Shown here one piece after another: positions 1 through 8,214 of a stretch of DNA of 64,000 nt. The first letter of the stretch is position 1, and every line of letters begins with the position of its first letter. A program made the translations under genes and the position numbers. Source of the DNA: Apoda limacodes (Eukaryota > Arthropoda > Insecta > Lepidoptera > Limacodidae). Location: contig OX291562.1 of NCBI GenBank assembly GCA_946406115.1, forward strand, positions 12,120,001 to 12,184,000, given 5' to 3'. A model generated the notes under the pieces. That model was not told the origin of the DNA, searched no databases, and saw only the letters and a list, made by a program, of their open reading frames with translations.

Positions 1-498
1 AGTCAGATCAACTCCAAACAAGTTCCAAATGATAGAGAAGGCTTGCCCCTATCCGTAATGAGTATAATACTATAAATATAATTAAATACAGAAACGAAAA
101 CAAATCTGCGACCCATTTCGAAGGTAAAGACTGCGAAATCCAGACGAATCATTTGCAACTGAACAACCACGCTCACATCTGCAGAGAAAAGTCGCCACCG
201 CAATGGATTGGCGAAAAAAATTCTAACATCAGACCTGGCGGTGTACGGCATTTCATAAAACAAAGCGCTGGCAGCTGTAGTCCAAAATATAGCCTAGACA
301 GGTTTTTAGAGTGTCGTACACAAAGGATGTTTGTTATTACTAAGCTTACACTACTTGTCGGTCTGTCTGCTTGTCTGCCTTTCTTTCTGTTTGTTTGCCT
401 TTCTGTCTGGCTGTCTACCCAATTGTCGAACCTTGTACCTTCATTTTAGAGTAATTTTTTTTAAAGAATATGTGATATTATGATTTTCTTAATGAAAA
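1..498. other. Unassigned AT-rich DNA
   Basis: No gene is seen. Short open frames on both strands here lack codon bias or any recognisable domain. A pyrimidine-rich CTGTCTG/CTTTCTGT tract lies at about 358-420. Confidence 0.6.
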
Positions 499-590
499 CC
501 AGTTAAGTGCGATACGATTTGCTGATTCTGCATTATCTGATCGTACGCAAACCTCGATGTTCGAGTTGAACTCGCACTTAGCCGGTTCCT
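499..590. mobile_element. Small foldback made of two 'GGTTCCGTAC' element heads
   Basis: The left side reads CCAGTTAAGTGCGATACG. The right side, read on the minus strand, gives AACCGGCTAAGTGCGAGTTC, the 5' end typical of the 'CCAAGTGCGAGTCGG' elements seen elsewhere in the window. The two heads face each other around a centre of about 50 bp. This is probably a solo remnant of a palindromic derivative. Confidence 0.45.
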
Positions 591-904
591 TTTTAACATA
601 CCTACATTTAATCGTGGAATCCGACAGCCCACCCCCCACTATTTTCTAAAAAAAAGAGTTGATCGGAAAGGGCGTAAAAAAGAAATCCGCGTGCTTTTAT
701 TTGCTGTATAAAGTAACACGCAAGTAATTTGAAAAATGTTGTATGAAATGCGTCAAGAACTTAGCTCACTTGCATCATAATGTATACTATTGGAAAATAT
801 GCTAGTATGAGTACGTGGATGATCTAATTTATATGGCTACCTATGTAAAAGCATATCATTTCGATCAACGATCCTAATCATGATTAGGAAATCATATTAT
901 ATTA

Positions 905-1434
905 GTTTTTAGGGTTCGTACCGAATGGGTGCCATTTTTAAGGGGAGTCCCTATACAAGAAACACATTGAACACATGCAGTGAAAAATAGTGTGCACTCT
1001 TAAGTATAACAACAAATAATAAAAATCGCCCAAGTGTGAGACGAGCCGAAGCCATTGCCTTTTTAATTACCGGTACAATGCCATCAAGCAATAATATTAA
1101 GAGACACACATTAGTTTGGGGAGTTCTCATACAAAAAATACATTTTCGCTGTTTTTGTTCTATCGTAAAAACAGTAATACATACAAACTTCAAACTTGCA
1201 GTGAAAAATAGTGTGAACTCTAAACTATAACAACAAATAATAAAAACCGGCCTATTTTAAATTACTGGCTCAGTGCCATCTAGCTTATTAATGAGAGACA
1301 CAGAGAGTAACACATTTGTTTATTGGAAACGATATTTAAAGTTAAGCAACGTCGGGCTTGATCAGTTCTTGAATGGTTGACCGCTTAGCGGCACACTTGT
1401 TTTTTTTTTATTAATTACGTGAATTTACATGCGG
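905..1434 (-). mobile_element. 'GGTTCCGTAC' element carrying an internal 5S rRNA-derived segment
   Basis: Read on the minus strand, the 3' end is at 905-925 (a GGTTCGTACC-type terminus on the plus strand, next to GGGTGCC). A block (CAGTGAAAAATAGTGTG followed by an ACAACAAATAATAA stretch) occurs twice, near 980-1030 and 1200-1245, so the body is partly duplicated. The 5S-like segment at 1331-1388 is antisense to the element's own direction. The 5' head is missing or replaced by the adjacent inverted copy. Related bodies lie at 25661-26204 and 37220-37640. Non-autonomous; no coding capacity. Confidence 0.65.
1331..1388 (+). repeat. 5S rRNA-derived internal-promoter segment
   Basis: GTTAAGCAACGTCGGGC matches 5S box A and the intermediate element, and GGATGGGTGACCGC-type sequence (here TGAATGGTTGACCGC) matches box C. 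The left and right ends of a true 5S gene are absent, so this is not a 5S gene. Confidence 0.75.
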
Positions 1435-1571
1435 GTTTAAGTGCAAGTCGGACTAGCGCATCGTTGGTTCCGTACCACGATTAACGTAATTAACGAACAC
1501 AAATAAACACTGACCACCCATCCAATTACTGACCAAGCCCGACGTTGCTTAACTTTGAATATTGTTTTCAA
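1435..1571 (+). mobile_element. Head fragment of a 'GGTTCCGTAC' element with antisense 5S segment
   Basis: The head AAGTGCAAGTCGGACTAG is followed by GGTTCCGTACCAC, an ACGTAATTAACGAACACAAA-like linker, then a 5S segment on the minus strand (about 1511-1560: CCACCCATCC, GCCCGACGTTGCTTAAC). It stands head-to-head with the copy to its left, so 1326-1571 forms a large inverted repeat. Confidence 0.65.
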
Positions 1572-1833
1572 AGTGTTTTACGTAAAAACAACAGCTCTAG
1601 TTCCAAAACCCAGGGAGGAAACAGGGGAATACCTTTGTAAGTATGAAAAAAACAGCAGGATATTTCCTCGTCAAAAATAGTCACCTACCTAAGGTACTTA
1701 AGTTATTTTAAAATTCAAATCAATACAGACACGAATCTACTTTTGACGAGGAATAACTCGCTCTTTTTCCCATACATACAAAAAGGTTCCCCTGGGTTTT
1801 GGCACTAGACTGTTGTTTTTACTTAATACACTT
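1572..1833. mobile_element. Foldback MITE (palindromic, non-coding)
   Basis: The ends are inverted repeats: GTAAAAACAACAGCTCTAG at 1582-1600 pairs with CTAGACTGTTGTTTTTAC at 1805-1822. The match continues inward (CCAAAACCCAGGG / CCCTGGGTTTTGG; TATTTCCTCGTCAAAAATAG / CTACTTTTGACGAGGAATA). Arms are about 100 bp each around a ~60-bp loop. No protein is encoded. The transposase family is unknown to me. Confidence 0.7.
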
Positions 1834-2722
1834 TCACTATGACTGTATTATTTGCTTTTTTGATATGCAATTCCTTTCCTATTAAAAACTGGGGCTCCTC
1901 AAGAGTCCAATAATTGCCACTTTTCTAAAACATTTTTAGGCGTGTGCTATACAAATATGTCAAATAATTTTTAAGCAAACGAAACATACCTACAGACACA
2001 AAATTATGTATTAAATCACTCATAGCTATGCTATAATTACACATATAATTGAATCCGTATATACGTTTATTTTAATCAGCACTTGACCCTTACTTTTGTC
2101 ACCTGCAGATGGCTTAGTAATTAGTAATTTTTTGATTTGTAAAAAAAAAGCACGCAAAATAATCGACAGAACTTCAAACCCGGAAGACAGCAAGGGCAAA
2201 CGCTGCTACTAGGTTTTCATAAACAGGTAAAACTATGTAACTAGAATGGGAATAGGTACATACCGAATACCATAAGAATACTTATAGGAACTACTACCAA
2301 CATTACACGCGATACAGATTCAAACTGATTTCATTATGTTTGGTGATTTTATTTGTGTTTTGTTTGAGTATGTTTTTGAATCATGGACACTGAGTGAGCG
2401 AGAGAGATAACCTACGTAATAAATAAGGTTACAGATGACGCGGTAGATAATTCATTTGTAGTTTCTAAGGTTAAGTTTGGGAAGAATATAAGTTATTGCC
2501 CTTTAGTACTACACGATCCTTTCATAATGTTATGAAAATTTAACATACTTGTATCGCCGAAAATTTCCACAGTGATTTATCAATTAAATTGGCGAGCTAT
2601 TGAACTCTGCTAATGTCATAGACTCCTAGTAGTATTGACATGAAAAAAATGTCTAACTTGATGAATGATATTCGAATGAAATAAAACTATTGTATATATA
2701 GTTTTATTATCTCACATATAGA
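1834..2722. other. Unassigned AT-rich DNA
   Basis: No gene, RNA gene or recognisable element is seen. Composition is uniform and AT-rich, with a short (GAGC)(GAGA) patch near 2393-2407. Confidence 0.6.
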
Positions 2723-2905
2723 TAACTAGCTTTTGCCAGAGGTTGCGCCCGCTCTAACTACCCATGTAGAGTACTACTGTCATCTCTGGGCGGGTGCACC
2801 CTGATACCAGCTTGGCCCTTTTGACTCAGATAAAAAGCCTATGGCCTTCTCCGTGTCTTTAACTATGTCTGTGCATAATTTCAGTTCGATTGATAGCATT
2901 AAATA
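2723..2905 (-). mobile_element. 'ACTAATATT...AGCTAGT' element interrupted by a LINE fragment
   Basis: The outer pieces (AACTAGCTTTTGCC at about 2726-2739; GCCTATGGCCTTCTCCGTG and an ATTTCAGTTCGATTG-like block at 2837-2900) belong to one common lepidopteran dispersed element in minus orientation. Between them lies a jockey/CR1-like LINE fragment, so the element appears split by it. The outer element is non-coding. Confidence 0.5.
2763..2830 (+). mobile_element. Jockey/CR1-like LINE fragment (reverse transcriptase C-terminal region)
   Basis: The sequence closely matches 61801-61866 in the large LINE remnant of this window (TACTGCTGCCATCTCTGAGC there, TACTACTGTCATCTCTGGGC here, then GATACCAGCTTGGCCC). 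In frame it reads like the conserved 'EYCCHLWAGA' segment of lepidopteran jockey-like polymerases. It is a 68-bp solo fragment. Confidence 0.7.
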
Positions 2906-4849
2906 GATTAGTGCCAACTTAAGGCGCACATCAATAGCTAATAACTAGTTCTAAGTGATTGATTCGTAACATTTTTGAAATGTCTTATGTACAAAGAGGA
3001 AATAAAGAATATCTTTTGGCGAAGCTAAGCGCGTACCGAGTTTTTTTTATAATACTTGCGTTGGTTTGATCCCTAGCTGTTTTGTTATTTCTAAAGATTT
3101 AGGTATGCAATTAATATGTTAGATATTTAAGGACTTTCTTTATAAATTATACATTTTAGGAACATGATAACCTTTACTTTCCTGGATAGAAAAATAATCG
3201 AAAGTTATCGCTAAAAACTAAGTGAAACCCCAATACGACGTAAATACTTCAAGGAATGTCATAAGTTTTTGAACAAAACTACATGTTTTCTATAACATAT
3301 ACATTTTACATTTGCAAAATGTGTATTTGTTTAAATAATAAGAAGGAAATACCTAAATTCGCGCTAATTCCGCCTATCCTAGCTAGTTAGAGCTGCCGCA
3401 CTTCCCCGCCTTGCTGCCCCAGGAGCGCATAGGATACCTAAAATCTATTAGCGCCAAAAGCTTGGTGCCCTCTTCTCTTTCAATGTTGCATCCATGAACA
3501 AGTTTTTGATAAAATTTTCTACCATTTTATCTTATTTTTTAAGCAAAATGCTACTTGCTCCTTGTTCTTGTGCTTTGGAAAATAAAATAAATATTAATTT
3601 TATTTAAATATAAAAAAAAAAAATGTGTTACTGGTTTGGACGGGTTTTACGAGATTTATTGTTTAAAACCCCCGCGCTAAAGTCCAGTTTATCCACTTAC
3701 GTGGTAAGTAATCCGAAAATTCTAACAGTGTGTTTTCATATTACACACTGAAGTAATTTTACGTTTTAGTTTTAGTATAGTAATGATTTATTTTTCTTGA
3801 ATTTTACATTTTCTTCAATGTGCCTTTGAATCGCTCTGTTTGCTCAGGGTTTTATTTTGAACAACTAATATTAAACATTTGAAATTGTATATACTTACTG
3901 GCTGTAACAAAATAGGGATATTGGCATTCCCAGTAAGTACAATAAGTGTGTAAGCATTTAACCCAGATATACCTTAGGTTTCAATTCAAAACCTTCAATA
4001 AACATTTTCATTTCCTTTAATATAGGTAAGAGTGACAACCCCTAATTAAGTTGTTTGGGTGTTTATCTTGGTGTATATTCACAGAAATAGTAATGACCAT
4101 TGTCTTAAATACTGCTAAAATCCCCTTTTCTTAAAGATTGCACACTTATAAGGCTTTATAGCAATGTTGGATTAGTATCTCATTTTATGATACGCTGTAT
4201 ATGAGAAGAAAACTACATACTCGAAATATTATTAAAAACACTAACATTTACTTCATTCATACAATCGGCCATCAAAAGCGTCTAGACAGAGCAATTGTGA
4301 GGTAAGGCACCCAACTAGCCTATATCTTCCTACACATATAGACTGTTTATATATTATTCTATTCGGGAGCTCTCCAGCCAGCTAGTACGTTTGGTAGCGG
4401 TGACATAAATGTCTAGACGTAGTCGGAATTTTTATCAACATCAAAGATTGGCCGACTGTATGTATGAATGAATGTTTTGGCTCTGATTGTACGTAGTATA
4501 TAAATTTCGAGAGAGGGGAAGATAACAATATAATTTTTAGTGCACAAAAATAACGAAAAGGGCTACACAAAAGCAAAAAGCAGATAATCGTAATTGGTGG
4601 TAGGCTTTTACAAATCCTAATTCTCAACATTTTATTTTTATTCTTAATTCATTCCATCTTAATTATAAATGTGAAATTTTTAACCCCGACCACTTCATGA
4701 ATTTAAAATAAACAAATGACAATTCTAATACAAATGATTATATTACGTCATAATTACCAGTCCAAAAACAATTATTTAAAATTATACAAAAATACCATGT
4801 TTCATGTGATTTGGTTACGACCACAATAAAAAGCCAGAATTATCTAGAA
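2906..4849. other. Unassigned intergenic DNA
   Basis: No gene or known element is recognised in nearly 2 kb. A small GC-richer patch at about 3360-3440 (CCGCACTTCCCCGCC, GCTGCCCCAGGAGCGC) stands out from the AT-rich background. It has no open frame of note. Confidence 0.6.
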
Positions 4850-5345
4850 GAACAAATGACCACGCTTCGTGCTCTTTTGTCGTCTGGCTGAACCTTACGA
4901 AGTCGCGCTAAAACGGCTGAATGGTTTGAAATAAAATACAGATAGCCCATGCTCTAGAATCTAAACTTATTGACCGAGCGAGCGCAAAGCGTCTCCGTTT
5001 CAGCTTGGGCAAAAATACTTTCGTTTGTCTTTTCGGCGGATGTCCGGCTGTTCTTTTACAGGTTGCTTTTCTTAACCGGTTCTCGTGAAGTTTTGTGAGC
5101 AGGTTCGATAATTATATGGATTTTTTTTGTCGATGCATTTTCTGGAAAAAATTTTTAAAGGCGGAGATATGGGCATTAAAAACGTATTAAAAAAATCATA
5201 TTTCAGCCATTTCGAAAAATCTTAGAAAACTTTTTTGCTACCCTTATTAAGACACGACTTTTTTATCCTATAAACTACAGGGGGTTGGGGATGAGAGGGG
5301 GTAGAAAATAATGAAAAAAAATCGCAAATTTTAGAACTGAGTTCG
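4850..5345. mobile_element. Dispersed lepidopteran repeat ('GACCGAGCGAGCGCAAAGCG' type), unclassified
   Basis: The run GACCGAGCGAGCGCAAAGCG, followed by CTTTCGTTTGTCTTTTCGG and a GTCCGGCTGTTC block, resembles a dispersed repeat I recall from lepidopteran genomes. There is no reading frame and no clear ends, and orientation cannot be fixed. This is recall rather than alignment, so the call is moderate. Confidence 0.4.
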
Positions 5346-5961
5346 TTATTTTTAGTTTAAAGGTGCGCGGTGAACATTTATTCAGTTTTAAGCTATGCAA
5401 AGACAAACTTGCGAAGTCTATATATAGCTCACGGAGCAGACCCGGTACCTTGACTAGAAGTTTTAGTATTTACCCGCCCACCGCATATGACAGTTGGAAA
5501 CACAGCTATCTAATATCATGTTCACTTGAGCGTGACAAAAGACCATAGCGCTTTTTAGTATAAGTGAACGTGAGCGTCAAATCGGTTTTTAGGTATTAAC
5601 TCAAAAATAACTCGATTTTTAATAATGAATACACGATTAATAGTTGTTATATATTATAAAAAGTGGTAAAATTACGTATTTTCTAGCTACAGTAACAAAG
5701 TGTATTGTAGAATTAAAAAATGTAGTTAAATTAACATTTTTTTTGTTGACTTTACAGTTTTTATTATGTACGTATATGTGACAATTATTTACATTGTAAG
5801 CATTTTTTCGTATTAACATTCATAATATTTTTTTTGTAGGTTTTATAATAATGCTTTCAAATCGACAAAACATTTTTTGGTTTACATTACATTTTCTTGT
5901 TTACAACGTCGACTTTTAAGTCGTCATTAAAGTCGAGTAGCTTTCATACAAATTGAAAAAA
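5346..5961. other. Unassigned DNA with a short inverted motif
   Basis: No gene. Related sequences around 5518-5580 (TTCACTTGAGCGTGAC and GTGAACGTGAGCGTC) suggest a small degenerate repeat. The remainder is AT-rich. Confidence 0.5.
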
Positions 5962-6063
5962 GTTTTTTTTTATACCACTAAGGTCCGTCTGATGGTAAGC
6001 GGATCCCCGAGCTCGTACGCTTGCAACACCTGGGGCATCACTAGCTTGCCGTTGCCGACCCTA
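5962..6063 (-). mobile_element. 3' tail of jockey/CR1-like LINE
   Basis: A T-run, then TATACCACTAAGG, GATGGTAAGCGG and GCTTGCAACACCTGGGGCAT, is the reverse complement of the LINE tail also found at 62190-62300. The element is truncated after about 100 bp, as is usual for LINE insertions. The T-run is the poly(A) end. Confidence 0.8.
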
Positions 6064-6894
6064 GTTTTGAAAGTTACTTTGTAAATGTGAGATAATGACT
6101 TGACTTCAAATAAAATTTTGCATTTGAAGTCTGCACTTTAGAAAAGTTATCTACCGATTTTAGCTCATACAAGATCAAAGAATGTAAGTTCTAATTTTAA
6201 TTAAAAGCAATTAAGTGATACAATTTAATTTTATCACTTACATTATGTTTATTTTAGGTGTAACAAACATACCAACTAACACATTCACACTTGCATTTAT
6301 AATTCTGTTGGGTTTTTATGTATAGACATAATATGTTTTTGTAGACATATTAGTAGTAGCTATAGAAGTGACTTATTTTTCTAGTGCTTGTTTGTCTAGT
6401 AGTCGTCGCCATAAAAATAACTAAAATTGTTTATGCATACGAGTGTTGTAGCATTGTGCGTCTAAATTCGGCTGAAAATAACAGTCGAGGGTTGTCACTT
6501 ACGTAAAAATAAAAACGCCTTAGCAAATATGGATGTTGTGTTGATGAAAATATGATAAAAAAAATTATACAAAAACAAAAAAAAAAGATAAAGCAATTAA
6601 AATGAATAGATAAAATAAGAACAAAAAAAGGTTAAATAAGTTTTATTATTGAAATAAGGACAATATTAGTATTTATTTACTTTACTGAGTTTTAATAAAA
6701 TATCTATTCCACTTTACTTAACTATAACAAAAACAAAATTCAAATTATAGGACAGAAAAATATTGTGCTATCTTATGCGGAAACGTTAAAACAATATTTT
6801 AAAACAATTCCTGCTTTTAAGGGGATAATATAAAATAATTATATTTTATTCAGCCGAGGTACCTTTGAAGGGGTGGCGATGGTAAAATAAAAAA
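6064..6894. other. 3' flank of the tal gene, no feature recognised
   Basis: Very AT-rich with many A-runs. No gene or dispersed element is recognised. It lies beyond the predicted polyadenylation site of the minus-strand tal gene. Confidence 0.5.
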
Positions 6895-6916
6895 ATATAA
6901 AAGTTTTACATAAAAA

Positions 6917-6922
6917 TTTATT
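6917..6922 (-). terminator. Candidate polyadenylation signal AATAAA of tal
   Basis: This is the first AATAAA met on the minus strand after the last motif ORF; an ATTAAA variant lies earlier at 7302-7307. It is followed within 15-35 nt by T-rich sequence. The choice is inferred, since AATAAA is common in AT-rich DNA. Confidence 0.45.
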
Positions 6923-7314
6923 CAACAATAATTTGCTTCATTAGCAACAATTAGCTAGAGTATTTCTAACAGTCTTATTATTTTACAAGAGTATAATCAC
7001 TGTCATAGTTCAAACGAAATGCAATAGGGTACATAGAAATGAAAATGTACAATTTTATCAAACAGTTGTGAATAAAATGCAACAGACAATTTCATAAAAA
7101 ATCAAAACGTTTTTTATATTAATTAAATCTAATTACAAAAATGGTTAGTCAATAAATAATTACTTACAGTTAAGGTAACTTTAATAAATTAATACGAATA
7201 TATCGTACCTATAGCCTTTTAAACATCAGACTTATAAAAAATCATACGAATGATCGGGCAGGCAACAGCAGTCTTTGGTTCCTATTTACATAATTACAAA
7301 TTTAATTTAAAACA

Positions 7315-7416
7315 TCATTTTAAATTAAATTTCCTCTTTTTCCTATTTGCTGATACTCTATGTCTACTGTGAATTAATCTGTGGCAATGAGATAAACAGC
7401 AATGTACACTCAACAT
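7315..7416 (-). CDS. Candidate basic 33-codon ORF downstream of the LDPTG ORFs
   Basis: It starts at the second AUG after the last LDPTG ORF and encodes 33 residues rich in His, Arg, Lys and Cys. It begins MLSVHCCLSHCHRLIHSR, includes NRKKRK near residues 25-30, and has no LDPTG motif. In Drosophila and Tribolium the polycistronic tal/mlpt mRNA also carries a distal ORF without the motif, which is why this one is listed. I do not recognise the sequence. In AT-rich DNA a 33-codon frame can arise by chance, so translation is unproven. Confidence 0.3.
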   Translation of the reverse strand: MLSVHCCLSHCHRLIHSRHRVSANRKKRKFNLK

Positions 7417-7437
7417 TGTGACAAAAAATGAATGAAA

Positions 7438-7452
7438 TTAGTCTAGAAACAT
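7438..7452 (-). pseudogene. Four-codon ORF (MFLD-stop), possible relic of a ninth LDPTG copy
   Basis: The next AUG after the last full ORF reads ATG TTT CTA GAC TAA, M-F-L-D-stop. The other copies read M-F-x-L-D-P-T-G, so this looks like a copy lacking one residue and cut after LD. The -3 base is T, unlike the purine (A) before the eight intact starts. With only four residues, chance similarity is possible. Confidence 0.3.
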
Positions 7453-7490
7453 TAAAAATAAAATATATGAAAAAGTAGGAAAACCTACAG

Positions 7491-7529
7491 TTAGTAGGTT
7501 CCTGTAGGGTCTAACACGGGTTGTGTCAT
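7491..7529 (-). CDS. tal: tal small ORF 8, peptide MTQPVLDPTGTY
   Basis: Twelve codons plus TAA. The peptide MTQPVLDPTGTY ends in LDPTGTY, matching the variant in the Drosophila tal-AA peptide (LDPTGTY). The N-terminal MTQPV is unlike the MF start of the middle copies. The start context is ATCAAAATG, with A at -3. It lies 31 nt after ORF 7 and is the last intact motif ORF of the array. The role is inferred from the family: a cytoplasmic peptide that drives Shavenbaby processing via Ubr3. Confidence 0.92.
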   Translation of the reverse strand: MTQPVLDPTGTY

Positions 7530-7560
7530 TTTGATTTTTATATTATCAATAAAAACAAAA

Positions 7561-7596
7561 TTAATAAATACCCGTTGGATCTAGACTGCACAACAT
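7561..7596 (-). CDS. tal: tal small ORF 7, peptide MLCSLDPTGIY
   Basis: Eleven codons plus TAA. The peptide MLCSLDPTGIY carries the complete LDPTGxY motif with Ile at the variable position, as in ORF 1. The codons differ from its neighbours at most third positions (CTA GAT CCA ACG GGT), consistent with long-standing purifying selection on the peptide. The start context TTTAAAATG has A at -3. It begins 36 nt after ORF 6 and ends 31 nt before ORF 8. Confidence 0.92.
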   Translation of the reverse strand: MLCSLDPTGIY

Positions 7597-7632
7597 TTTA
7601 AAAATATAAAAAAAATTATAAAACAAATAAAT

Positions 7633-7665
7633 CTAATAAACGTTAGTAGGATCAAGTACAAACAT
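7633..7665 (-). CDS. tal: tal small ORF 6, variant peptide MFVLDPTNVY
   Basis: Ten codons plus TAG. The peptide MFVLDPTNVY replaces the near-invariant Gly of LDPTG with Asn (codon AAC). Changing GGN to AAC takes two base substitutions, so a sequencing error is less likely than for a one-base change. The rest of the motif, including the final Tyr, is intact, and the start context TTCAAAATG has A at -3. Whether this copy still works in Ubr3 binding is unknown. It begins 64 nt after ORF 5. Confidence 0.88.
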   Translation of the reverse strand: MFVLDPTNVY

Positions 7666-7729
7666 TTTGAAGAAGATATTTAAAACTAAACAAAAAAAAC
7701 CTAAAGTACTTAACACTTTAATTGTCCTC

Positions 7730-7762
7730 TCAGTACACACCAGTAGGGTCTAAAACGAACAT
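7730..7762 (-). CDS. tal: tal small ORF 5, peptide MFVLDPTGVY
   Basis: Ten codons plus TGA. The peptide MFVLDPTGVY is identical to ORF 4, from which it differs at four nucleotides, all synonymous (TTA/TTG, CCT/CCG, ACT/ACA, GGT/GGA). This suggests a tandem duplication kept under selection for the peptide. The start context ATTAAAATG has A at -3. It begins 31 nt after ORF 4, the same spacer length as between ORFs 3 and 4. Confidence 0.93.
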   Translation of the reverse strand: MFVLDPTGVY

Positions 7763-7793
7763 TTTAATACACTGTTTATCACGAAAATATTTT

Positions 7794-7826
7794 TCAGTAC
7801 ACTCCTGTCGGGTCCAAAACGAACAT
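7794..7826 (-). CDS. tal: tal small ORF 4, peptide MFVLDPTGVY
   Basis: Ten codons plus TGA. The peptide MFVLDPTGVY is identical to that of ORF 5. The start context TTGAAGATG is shared exactly with ORF 3, suggesting the two arose by local duplication including the upstream spacer. LDPTGVY lies directly before the stop, as in all copies. Confidence 0.93.
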   Translation of the reverse strand: MFVLDPTGVY

Positions 7827-7857
7827 CTTCAATGATTTCAGGAACTTATCGTAGAAA

Positions 7858-7890
7858 TTAATAAACACCGGTAGGGTCCAAACTGAACAT
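7858..7890 (-). CDS. tal: tal small ORF 3, peptide MFSLDPTGVY
   Basis: Ten codons plus TAA. The peptide MFSLDPTGVY differs from ORFs 4 and 5 only at residue 3 (Ser for Val). The start context TTGAAGATG is the same as in ORF 4. It begins 58 nt after ORF 2 and is followed by a 31-nt spacer. There is no in-frame upstream ATG before a stop, so the start is unambiguous. Confidence 0.93.
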   Translation of the reverse strand: MFSLDPTGVY

Positions 7891-7948
7891 CTTCAACACT
7901 GTTGATTTTTTCTAAAATCCCAATTTCGAGAAATCAATAAATCCCAAA

Positions 7949-7981
7949 TCAATATACACCTGTAGGATCCAATCCAAACAT
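7949..7981 (-). CDS. tal: tal small ORF 2, peptide MFGLDPTGVY
   Basis: Ten codons plus TGA. The peptide MFGLDPTGVY has Gly at residue 3 and the full LDPTGVY end. The start context GTCATCATG has A at -3. It begins 78 nt after ORF 1, the longest spacer in the array. Reading upstream in frame meets a stop before any other ATG, so the start is clear. Confidence 0.93.
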   Translation of the reverse strand: MFGLDPTGVY

Positions 7982-8059
7982 GATGACACTAAATAAATTG
8001 TTCCAAAAATGATTTAATGGTATTTTCCTCTCTGATGTATTGATTCAATAGTATAATCT

Positions 8060-8098
8060 TCAATAAATGCCAGTGGGATCCAGAACCTTGACTTCCAT
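8060..8098 (-). CDS. tal: tal small ORF 1, peptide MEVKVLDPTGIY
   Basis: Twelve codons plus TGA. The peptide MEVKVLDPTGIY has a longer, charged N-terminus (MEVKV) than the middle copies. It is the first AUG downstream of the predicted start site, with a 117-nt leader containing no other AUG. Its context ATCACCATGG is the best match in the array to an animal initiation consensus. It therefore probably receives most initiation, with later ORFs reached by reinitiation after these very short frames (inference). Confidence 0.93.
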   Translation of the reverse strand: MEVKVLDPTGIY

Positions 8099-8214
8099 GG
8101 TGATAAATTCAATGTTAAATTCGACCAATCGATCTTATTTACGATGAAGTGTGAACGAGAGCGCACAAAATATTGAATAGTTACGTGCAATCGACTCCGA
8201 GTTTGTCTCGCGAC

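Noticed and set aside
153..449. 98-codon open frame with a hydrophobic end
   Set aside because: The Leu/Phe/Cys-rich end comes from a CTGTCTG/TTTCTGT simple tract; an overlapping minus frame is equally open.
1331..1388. 5S rRNA gene
   Set aside because: Only the internal promoter region is present; the first ~45 and last ~35 bases of a 5S gene are missing, and copies lie inside mobile elements.
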